Source: Candidatus Bathyarchaeota archaeon ex4484_205
GTDB taxonomy: Archaea; Thermoproteota; EX4484-205
Direction of reading: 5' to 3'
DNA: 38,502 nucleotides
Assembly (NCBI GenBank): GCA_002255045.1
Contig: NJEE01000002.1
Coordinates: 1-38,502 of the forward strand
Every line of letters begins with the position of its first letter. Position 1 is the stretch's first letter. Both the position numbers and the translations under genes were made by a program. Under the pieces are notes generated by a model. It was given only the letters and a program-made list of their open reading frames with translations. It was not told the origin of the DNA and made no database searches. Below, piece after piece: positions 28,274 to 35,728 of the stretch.

Positions 28274-28945
28274 CTATATTAGCCGGGCTCCACAATTCGT
28301 GCAATATGCGGCGGTAGGAGAGTTTTCTGCACCGCATTTGGGGCATTTTTTGGTAGAAGTTTTCTTCTTCACTGATATGGGAGGAATATTAATTGATTGT
28401 GATTGTGTGAGCTTAGTGGGTGGGGATGGAGGTGTCTTTGATGGTTGAGGTGGCGGAGTAGAAGGTTTAGGAGGTTGAGAAGTTGGAGGCGTCAATGTAG
28501 GACGCTGTGTAATGAATTGAGCCATCTTCTTGGATGCAGATTTCATTTCATTCAGAAAAGTTATTAGATTCGTCCGCATTTTTCGAAGATTGTCAAGTTG
28601 TGATTGTAAGATTGCACTCTGGTGTTCATACATTGTGCTAGAAAGTTGCCCTATCTCATGCTTCACTTTTATTATTTCAAGCTCGTGTGCTATCTGAGAC
28701 TCCTCGGTTTCCAGTTTTTTTACACGATTGTTAATAGCCACTACTACTTCTTGAAATTTTTTTTCCAAGAATTGTCTACGTCTTAGTGTCTCATCCAAAA
28801 TTTGCCGATATACTGGATCACTCACAGCATTCTTCGCCTTTAAAGCAATCAGCTTCTCTATTTGACTGGAAATAGCTTTAAATTGCTTAGACAATAACTC
28901 CACTTCATGAACTAGATCTTCATCTTCAAGATATTCGTAGCTCAT
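28274..28945 (-). CDS. Coiled-coil protein with Pro-rich linker and C-terminal zinc ribbon, unknown function
   Basis: Heptad-rich N-terminal 150 aa; PTLTPPTSQPPKPSTPPPQPSKTPPSPP; KKCPKCGAENSPTAAYCTNCGARLI. Confidence 0.8.
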   Translation of the reverse strand: MSYEYLEDEDLVHEVELLSKQFKAISSQIEKLIALKAKNAVSDPVYRQILDETLRRRQFLEKKFQEVVVAINNRVKKLETEESQIAHELEIIKVKHEIGQLSSTMYEHQSAILQSQLDNLRKMRTNLITFLNEMKSASKKMAQFITQRPTLTPPTSQPPKPSTPPPQPSKTPPSPPTKLTQSQSINIPPISVKKKTSTKKCPKCGAENSPTAAYCTNCGARLI

Positions 28946-29004
28946 ATCCTACACTACTTAATTTAACTTCAGGATGGAAATTTAACTTTTAGCTTTCAAT
29001 ATTT

Positions 29005-29095
29005 TGGTGGGCGCGGCAGGATTCGAACCTGCGACCTTCCGCGCTTCCTTTCGTTAAGTCAGGCGGACGTCCTAACCCAACTGGACGACGCGCCC
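29005..29095 (-). tRNA. tRNA-Val(GAC) with encoded CCA and a ~13-nt insertion in the anticodon loop (putative intron ~29045..29057)
   Basis: Acceptor GGGCGCG/CGCGCCC+A+CCA; D-arm GTCC-AGTTGGGTTA-GGAC; anticodon stem TCCGC/GCGGA around CTGAC[TTAACGAAAGGAA]GC; T-arm GCAGG-TTCGAAT-CCTGC. Confidence 0.85.
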
Positions 29096-29143
29096 CCATT
29101 TTGATTCATTATAAAGAGACTAATAAATCGTTTTCTTAGAAGA

Positions 29144-29221
29144 TGGTGGACCGGGTGGGACTTGAACCCACGACCTCCCCCATGCCAAGGGGGTGAACAT
29201 ACCAGTCTGTTCTACCGGCCC
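29144..29221 (-). tRNA. tRNA-Ala(GGC) with encoded CCA, no intron
   Basis: Acceptor GGGCCGG/CCGGTCC with the G3:U70 Ala identity pair; anticodon arm CCCCC-TTGGCAT-GGGGG; T-arm GTGGG-TTCAAGT-CCCAC. Confidence 0.95.
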
Positions 29222-29305
29222 ACTAAGAAAAGGAAAAAGAACCCATGATATTAACTTTATTCTCCTCAAGGTTTTTAAGTCTCTCTGTGAAAAGTAGTAA
29301 AGAAT

Positions 29306-29716
29306 ATGAGTGAAGATAGGGAACTAGAGGAGATAAAAAGAAGGAAAATGAGGGAGTTGCTATATCATCTAAAGAGAAAGGAGGAGGGAATGAAGTTACC
29401 CACTGGACCAATAGATGCAGATGCAGAGACTTTTTATAGATATATACAGAAGGAAGTACTTGTACTTGTAGACTTTTGGGCAGTATGGTGTGCTCCTTGC
29501 TTAATTATGCATCCAATCGTCGAGGAAATAGCAAAAGAGTTTAATGGAAAATTGATAGTTCTAAGGGTTAATGTCGATCTCAATAGAGATTTAGCCATGC
29601 GATATGGTGTTCAATCTATACCTACATTCATAATATTCAAGGAAGGGAAAGAAGTGAAGAGAATAATAGGTGCAGTAGGAGAATATCTCAAGGAAGTAGT
29701 AAAAGCATATTTATAG
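29306..29716 (+). CDS. Thioredoxin-fold protein (WCAPC) with a PDCD5-like N-terminal helix
   Basis: VLVDFWAVWCAPCLIMHPIVEEIAKEF...YGVQSIPTFIIFKEGKEVKRIIGA; N-terminus EDRELEEIKRRKMRELLYHL. Confidence 0.92.
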   Translation: MSEDRELEEIKRRKMRELLYHLKRKEEGMKLPTGPIDADAETFYRYIQKEVLVLVDFWAVWCAPCLIMHPIVEEIAKEFNGKLIVLRVNVDLNRDLAMRYGVQSIPTFIIFKEGKEVKRIIGAVGEYLKEVVKAYL

Positions 29717-29749
29717 GTCGGAAACGAAAGAAGAAGGGGTAATATAAAG

Positions 29750-30064
29750 ATGCCTCAGGTGGCAAGGATAAAAATTGCGAGCAAGAATCTACAGTCTCTT
29801 GAACAAGTTGTTAAGGAAATTAGAGAGGTTGCTGACAAATCAGGTGTGAAAATAGTGGGACCTATACCACTTCCAACAAAGAGACTAAAAATAGCCACCC
29901 AGAAGAACCCCAGTGGAGAAGGGACGATAACTTGGGATAAGTTTGAAGTGAGGATACATAAAAGACTTATTTACTTAGATGCGAGTAGAGGTGTTATGAA
30001 AAATCTCATGAGGATAAGGATACCTGATGATGTTTATATATCATTGGATCTCTTAAATGTCTGA
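29750..30064 (+). CDS. rps10: Ribosomal protein uS10
   Basis: ARIKIASKNLQSLEQVVKEIREVADKSGVKIVGPIPLPTKRLKIATQKNPSGEGTITWDKFEVRIHKRLI. Confidence 0.95.
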   Translation: MPQVARIKIASKNLQSLEQVVKEIREVADKSGVKIVGPIPLPTKRLKIATQKNPSGEGTITWDKFEVRIHKRLIYLDASRGVMKNLMRIRIPDDVYISLDLLNV

Positions 30065-31649
30065 CAATTTGAGGAAAGGAGATCTGTATATAATTCTACT
30101 TCCCTTAATTTTGTTATTTTTAGTAATTGAAATAACTCCATATGAGGGCACTCCTGAGGAGAGAATAATTTACTATTTTCGTTTAAACTCAGATGGCTTT
30201 GAGGAGATACAGATAATCTATGAGACGTCTAAGGAAGAGGGAATCATGTGGATTGTGGTACCAGATACAGAGAGATATACAAACTGGACAATAAAAATTT
30301 CCAACGGAAGAATATACCAAGAGGAGTTAAGGGATGCAGAGATAGAAGGAGTTAAAATGTATTTTTACGATAATTTGTCTTTCCATTTTAGAGGGCCATT
30401 AAAACTTGGTATAAATTGGACAACTAGGCTGGGAGCATTAGTCGTCGAGCCAAATGCACTTTTCATAAGTCCGGCCATAATGTTCCGTGAAACAGATACC
30501 AGTATATGTGAAATCTGGAAGCCGGAGAACTTTAAAAAATTAAAGATGATGGTAGGAAGTAGTGGAAATATCCGATATTCTGAAGGGGACGACAGAATAG
30601 TTGTGGAGCCCCTCTATGGCAATGACAGAATTTATATGTTTTATTCGGTAAAGGGGAAGGAAAACTTAACTTATCATAAGGATGGGCCGATAATTTTGAG
30701 AATACCTTACAGATATTTCAAGGAGGGAGAAAAAATCCTAGAATGTTATAAGATGGCGATACCCCAACTGGAGGAGCTGACAGATGCCGAAATTAAGGAA
30801 GTGAAAGTCAGTTTCTTCGCTCCTAAAAACTGGGATGAGCTTCCTGTAGGAGGATTTGTGCCAGTGAATCCACACCTTAAGGTTGGAGAGATAAATCTAA
30901 ATCTCTTTTACTTTAGATGGGTTAGAGGATATATAGAAAGTATAGCGATCCACGAGCTAACACACCATTATCTTGTCGAGCTTGGAATCTCTACAGAGTT
31001 ACTGTGGGCGCATGAGGGGCTTGCAAATTACCTATCTATAAATCTTGCAGAGTACTTGAACCTAAGTGAGAAGGCTGTAAATCTGGAGGAAGATTTGCTT
31101 GAGGCATCTGATTTAGTTCCTCCAGAGAGTTACAACTTTCTAATATCTTGGAGAACATACTATACGGACCCTAGATACCCAACATTCGTACACTATGGAG
31201 TTGCATACAGAATATTCTATGAAATTTGTGAAGAGAATACAGAGGAAGGAGATATGTTCCCAGGTTCCCACTATCTGCATAGGGTTTTCTCAGACATCAA
31301 GGAATTAGGGGGGGTTAAGACAACAGAGGATTTGGTAAGTATTCTTATATTGGAGTCTAATAATCGAAAAGAGATAAGGGAGAAATTTAAAGTATGGGGA
31401 TTTCCATATCAGGAGAATATCAAAATAACTATGACAGAGAGGATGAGAAAAGAGATCAGAGAGAAAACTTCCCCCCTTTGGAGGGAGATCCTCGAGAGAA
31501 GATTAATGGAGAACTCAGAACTTTGGGAGAAATATGTCTATGAGGTGAGGATACTCGTGGAGGGAATCGATCGATTAAGTTCCTTAATGGTATTAACAAC
31601 ATTATTTATTGTAGTAGCATCTATTTCTAGGAGGTTAGAGAAATGGTGA
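30057..31649 (+). CDS. Membrane-anchored zinc metallopeptidase, gluzincin-like (HExxH-18aa-E)
   Basis: AIHELTHHYLVELGISTELLWAHEGLANYLS; N-terminal signal/TM and C-terminal TM. Confidence 0.75.
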   Translation: MSDNLRKGDLYIILLPLILLFLVIEITPYEGTPEERIIYYFRLNSDGFEEIQIIYETSKEEGIMWIVVPDTERYTNWTIKISNGRIYQEELRDAEIEGVKMYFYDNLSFHFRGPLKLGINWTTRLGALVVEPNALFISPAIMFRETDTSICEIWKPENFKKLKMMVGSSGNIRYSEGDDRIVVEPLYGNDRIYMFYSVKGKENLTYHKDGPIILRIPYRYFKEGEKILECYKMAIPQLEELTDAEIKEVKVSFFAPKNWDELPVGGFVPVNPHLKVGEINLNLFYFRWVRGYIESIAIHELTHHYLVELGISTELLWAHEGLANYLSINLAEYLNLSEKAVNLEEDLLEASDLVPPESYNFLISWRTYYTDPRYPTFVHYGVAYRIFYEICEENTEEGDMFPGSHYLHRVFSDIKELGGVKTTEDLVSILILESNNRKEIREKFKVWGFPYQENIKITMTERMRKEIREKTSPLWREILERRLMENSELWEKYVYEVRILVEGIDRLSSLMVLTTLFIVVASISRRLEKW

Positions 31650-32476
31650 AGATAGGTATAATAGGTGGATCTGGGTTATATGAACTCCTAGAAAGACCGA
31701 GAAGTTTAATTGTGGAAACACCTTATGGCAAGACGCCTCGAATAGAGATAGGAGAGATCAGAGGGATAGAGGTTGCATTCTTACCTCGACATTCGAAGCC
31801 TGGAAGCATGAAAGTGAGCCATGCAGTTCCTCCTCACAAAATAAATTATAGAGCGAACATCTTCGGATTTAAAAAACTGGGTGTGGAGAGAATTATTACT
31901 ACACAGGCAGTAGGGGCAATAAACCATGCAATACCACCTGGGACCTTCGCAATACTCACGCAGTTTATAGATATGACAAAGGGGAGAAAATGTACCTTTT
32001 ATGAGGGGGAAGAGGTGGTTCTACCAGATGGGCAGAAGATCCCGGGTGTTGTCCATATTGATGTAACCCAACCTTATTGTCCAGAAATTAGAAAAGCATT
32101 AGAAGAGGCATGTAAATCTGTAGGGGTCAAGTACGTAAGTAGTGCCACCTATGTCTGTACTGAGGGCCCCCGCTTTGAGACACCTGCAGAGATAAGAGCA
32201 TATAAGTTAATGGGAGCAGATGTAGTTGGTATGACAAATGTACCTGAGGTAATTTTGGCAAGGGAGCTGGGCATCTGCTATGCGGCCATTGCTATGTCCA
32301 CAAACTTCGCTGCAGGTACAGGACCTAAGAAGATCACACATGAGGAAGTAGCGGAGATATTTAAGAGAAACGTTAACAATGTTAGAAAGATAATTGCGGA
32401 GTGTGTAACCAAAATACCGAAGATAAGAAAGTGTAACTGTGCATATGCTTTAAAAGGAGCAATAGCAGAGCAATAG
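31643..32476 (+). CDS. mtnP: S-methyl-5'-thioadenosine phosphorylase (MTAP/MTIP family)
   Basis: IGIIGGSGLYELLE, FLPRHS, HKINYRANI, GPRFETPAEIRAYKLMGADVVGMTNVPEVILARELGICYAAIAMSTNFAAG. Confidence 0.92.
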   Translation: MVKIGIIGGSGLYELLERPRSLIVETPYGKTPRIEIGEIRGIEVAFLPRHSKPGSMKVSHAVPPHKINYRANIFGFKKLGVERIITTQAVGAINHAIPPGTFAILTQFIDMTKGRKCTFYEGEEVVLPDGQKIPGVVHIDVTQPYCPEIRKALEEACKSVGVKYVSSATYVCTEGPRFETPAEIRAYKLMGADVVGMTNVPEVILARELGICYAAIAMSTNFAAGTGPKKITHEEVAEIFKRNVNNVRKIIAECVTKIPKIRKCNCAYALKGAIAEQ

Positions 32477-32561
32477 CAATACTAAACTTACTTTTAAAAT
32501 TAATTAAAAGAACAATTAAATATGGTTAAAGGAGCATCTTATGTAAAAAGGTGATAGAGGA

Positions 32562-32801
32562 GTGAGGGCATATATATTTATTGAAACTAAACCAGGGACA
32601 TCAGAGGAAGTTGTGAAGAAAATAAAAGAAAGAGTAAAGGAGGTTGTGCAAGCAGACTCAATCTATGGAAGATTTGATGCAATTATCCTAATTGAGGCAC
32701 CAGACTTAGAAAGTCTGAATGAAATTGTATATAAAGTGATAGAAAAAGATTCTAACATAATACACACTGAAACTTCTCTAGTTCTTTCTGGAAAAGATTA
32801 A
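32562..32801 (+). CDS. Stand-alone Lrp/AsnC-type RAM ligand-binding domain protein
   Basis: RAYIFIETKPGTSEEVVKKIKE...ADSIYGRFDAIILIEAPDLESLNEIVYKVI...IIHTETSLVL; no HTH. Confidence 0.85.
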   Translation: MRAYIFIETKPGTSEEVVKKIKERVKEVVQADSIYGRFDAIILIEAPDLESLNEIVYKVIEKDSNIIHTETSLVLSGKD

Positions 32802-32802
32802 G

Positions 32803-33081
32803 GTGGAAGATATGTCTAATAAGGATTTAAGAAGAAAGAGCATAAGAGCATTTGTACTAGTTAGGACTAAACCAGGAACCTCTGAGGATATTGTAAGGTC
32901 TAGGAGAATAAGAGGGGTAAAGATAGCGAACTCTGTGTTTGGTCGATATGATGCAGTGGTGGTGATAGAGGCAAAAACTTTGGATGAGTTAAAAAAAATA
33001 ATTTATGAGATGGTTGAGAAACATCAAAATGTGGTACATACAGAAACATTGATCTCGCTCTTTCAACCTCTGCTGGAATAA
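32803..33081 (+). CDS. Second stand-alone RAM-domain protein (tandem paralogue)
   Basis: RAFVLVRTKPGTSEDIVRSRRIRGVKIANSVFGRYDAVVVIEAKTLDELKKIIYEMV...VVHTETLISL. Confidence 0.85.
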   Translation: MEDMSNKDLRRKSIRAFVLVRTKPGTSEDIVRSRRIRGVKIANSVFGRYDAVVVIEAKTLDELKKIIYEMVEKHQNVVHTETLISLFQPLLE

Positions 33082-33272
33082 GGGAAATAATAAAATAAGT
33101 TTGCCTTGCCCAGTTAAAGACAAAAGTTTCGCTGTAAGATTGATCATGAAATGGAAAAGTACAGCGGATAAAGTGCTGCGGAAGTATTATATGAATAATA
33201 TAGAAATCCAATTGGGAAGAACAGAGAGAAATATGTGAAACTGGTTCAAGAAAGTTTTTACACGGTGAGCCT

Positions 33273-34733
33273 TTATCCTTTTGCCACTCCGATAGGAGTC
33301 AATCGGACGACTTTCTTGGAGAGGCCGGCATTATGTGCTGCTTCTACAACTTCATCTGCACTCTTATAAGCACCAGGAGCCTCCTCTGCTATAACTCTCA
33401 TGCTGGCAGCCATAACTAAAATACCACGTTTCTCCAGATCACTCCTCACCTGACTACCCCAATATTTCCTTGTTGCCGCTTTGCGACTCATATATCTCCC
33501 AGCACCATGAGCAGTGCTCCCAAAACTGAGCTCCATTGCCCTCTCAGTACCTACAAGTACCCAGCTTGAGGTACCCATACTTCCCGGTATTAATACTGGT
33601 TGTCCAACATCTCTATAGTCAGGAGGAATGAGAGGATGGCCGGGTGGAAACGCGCGTGTCGCACCCTTTCTATGAACTACAACAGTTTTACGACTTCCAT
33701 CAACTTTATGTTCTTCAACTTTTGCAATATTGTGACATACATCGTATAGTAGATTCAAGCCAAGTTCCTCATCACGTTTTCCGAACACTTCTCGGAAGCT
33801 TTCCCTAACCCAATGCGTAATAAGCTGTCGGTTCAAGAAGGCATAGTTTACTGCACATTTCATTGCCTTAAAATATTCCTCACCTTCTTTACTCTTGAAA
33901 GGTACGCATGCTAGCTCGCGGTCGGGTGGATGGATTCCATGTCTGTGCATTGCCTTTTCCATTATTCTCACATAATCACTTGCAATTTGATGCCCAAAAC
34001 CTCGGCTTCCAGTATGGATCAAAACAACAATTTGACCTACATGAGTGATTCCAAATTTCTTTGCTATGGATTCATCAAATATTTGATTCACAACATCAAT
34101 CTCCAAAAAGTGGTTTCCGCTTCCCAATGTACCTAGTTGAGGGGCACCTCTCTGTTTAGCTCTATCACTCACAAAAGAGGGGTCAGCATCCTCCATTCTT
34201 CCTTCTTCTTCAATATGCTTAGCATCCTCAGGACGGCCGTATCCACGATCTATTGCCCATTCAACACCTTCTACAACGGCACGCTCAAGCTCATTAATAC
34301 TCAATCTGAGTTTCCCCCTTGAACCTACTCCGCTCGGAACATTTCTAAAGAGGGATTCAAGGAGTCTAGACAGTAAAGGACGGACATCTTTCTCTTCTAG
34401 TGTCGTGGTTAGAAGACGGACTCCACAGTTTATGTCATAACCCACGCCACCGGAGGATATTATACCTCCCTCTTCAATATCGAATGCTGCAACACCACCT
34501 ATACAGAAGCCGTAACCTTCGTGAGCATCACCAAGGGCGATGCTAAATTTTCTTATGCCAGGCAAAGTGGCTACGTTAGTAATTTGTTCCAAGGTTCTAT
34601 CTGTCCTCATCTTATCAAGTAGTTTTCTGGAGGCGTAGATCCTTGTAGGGACACGCATGCCTCTTTTATAGCTTTGAGGAATTTCCCATATGTAAGGAGT
34701 TATCTGATTGATTCGACCTGTGAAAGGACTCAT
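33273..34733 (-). CDS. rtcB: tRNA-splicing ligase RtcB, intein-free
   Basis: AFDIEEGGIISSGGVGYDINCGVRLL, QLGTLGSGNHFLEID, HTGSRGFGHQIA, VVVHRKGATRAFPPGHP, PVLIPGSMGTSSWVLVGT, SFGSTAHGAGR. Confidence 0.97.
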   Translation of the reverse strand: MSPFTGRINQITPYIWEIPQSYKRGMRVPTRIYASRKLLDKMRTDRTLEQITNVATLPGIRKFSIALGDAHEGYGFCIGGVAAFDIEEGGIISSGGVGYDINCGVRLLTTTLEEKDVRPLLSRLLESLFRNVPSGVGSRGKLRLSINELERAVVEGVEWAIDRGYGRPEDAKHIEEEGRMEDADPSFVSDRAKQRGAPQLGTLGSGNHFLEIDVVNQIFDESIAKKFGITHVGQIVVLIHTGSRGFGHQIASDYVRIMEKAMHRHGIHPPDRELACVPFKSKEGEEYFKAMKCAVNYAFLNRQLITHWVRESFREVFGKRDEELGLNLLYDVCHNIAKVEEHKVDGSRKTVVVHRKGATRAFPPGHPLIPPDYRDVGQPVLIPGSMGTSSWVLVGTERAMELSFGSTAHGAGRYMSRKAATRKYWGSQVRSDLEKRGILVMAASMRVIAEEAPGAYKSADEVVEAAHNAGLSKKVVRLTPIGVAKG

Positions 34734-34810
34734 CAGTAGTTAATAATTAGCGGGAGTCCCATATATTGTTTTACAGAAAAACTCACAATTTTTAGGATTT
34801 TCCTAGAAGG

Positions 34811-35095
34811 TTAAAAGGAGAAACCAAGTTTTCTAAGTTCTTGAAGGACATTATTATCTAGCTTTAAAAACCATAAACTTTCGAGTCCCATACCTTCAGG
34901 AGTCTCTATCTCCATACGTAGCAAGTTTTCTTCCTCCTGTGATATATCTTTTATAGCGGATTTTTCTATACTTATTTTGAAACCTCTCGAACCCAGAAAA
35001 GATCTTTGTGAGATATGCAGCGAATCCCCGGATACTTTGAGATCTACATCCATCCATTGACCATTTATCCCAAGTTTTAATTTGGATCTAGTCAT
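34811..35095 (-). CDS. Hypothetical protein, 94 aa
   Basis: ORF overlaps the upstream gene by 8 nt and lies upstream of rtcB on the same strand; no recognised family. Confidence 0.6.
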   Translation of the reverse strand: MTRSKLKLGINGQWMDVDLKVSGDSLHISQRSFLGSRGFKISIEKSAIKDISQEEENLLRMEIETPEGMGLESLWFLKLDNNVLQELRKLGFSF

Positions 35096-35477
35096 GTGAC
35101 TCCCTCAATTTTTCCCCAAGCGTCTTGAGCTCACCCTTTTCATAGTACATTATCCGTGTACGCAGTTTTACAGGGATACCAAGGCCTCTGAAGAAACCAT
35201 AAAGCTCCTCTCCACTTATCTTACCCCTTATACGACCAGAAAGAATCAATTTAGCGAGTAACGACAGAGCGAGCTGCGTAGCTTCAGGATATTGCGACTC
35301 TGCTGCATTTAGTACCTCAGACCCTCTACCAACCAGCCTACTGATTACTACATCGCGGGGACTTAAGGATTGTCTCTGCTGTTCACTTATTTTTTGTTTC
35401 GCTTGAAGTCTCCGTAGGAGTTGCTTCATTTTTTTCTTTTTTATTTCCTCTAATTCTCGGCTCTCATCATCAGTCAT
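35088..35477 (-). CDS. Uncharacterised protein with PDCD5-like N-terminal ELEEIKKKK motif
   Basis: DDESRELEEIKKKKMKQLLRRLQAKQK...LALSLLAKLILSGRIRGKISGEELYGFFRGLGIPVKLRTRI. Confidence 0.75.
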   Translation of the reverse strand: MTDDESRELEEIKKKKMKQLLRRLQAKQKISEQQRQSLSPRDVVISRLVGRGSEVLNAAESQYPEATQLALSLLAKLILSGRIRGKISGEELYGFFRGLGIPVKLRTRIMYYEKGELKTLGEKLRESHD

Positions 35478-35543
35478 AAATATTCATTAGATGATGTGAA
35501 GGAGGAAGTATTAATTCTTTAAATTAGGGATTGGTAAAAATCT

Positions 35544-35650
35544 TGGCGCCGGGGGTGGGATTTGAACCCACGTGGCCACAAAGGGCCACGGGCTCTCAAG
35601 GCCCGCGCCATGGACCACAGATATGTGTATCCGGACTTGGCTACCCCGGC
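35544..35650 (-). tRNA. tRNA-Ser(UGA), class II, encoded CCA, with a ~17-nt D-loop insertion (putative intron ~35612..35628)
   Basis: Acceptor GCCGGGG/CCCCGGC+G73+CCA; anticodon arm CGGGC-CTTGAGA-GCCCG; variable arm TGGCC-CTTTGT-GGCCA; T-arm GTGGG-TTCAAAT-CCCAC; 29-nt D-loop. Confidence 0.88.
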
Positions 35651-35728
35651 TTCCTTAATGTATTGGCAGGAAATATCTCAAAAATATTTCTTAAGTTTAA
35701 ATTGAAGACTGAGGGGATTTAAATTGGG

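Noticed and set aside
35531-35722. 63-aa ORF MVKILAPGVGFEPTWPQRATGSQGPRHGPQ...
   Set aside because: It is the antisense of tRNA-Ser; the GVGFEPT string is a well-known spurious translation of tRNA T-arms.
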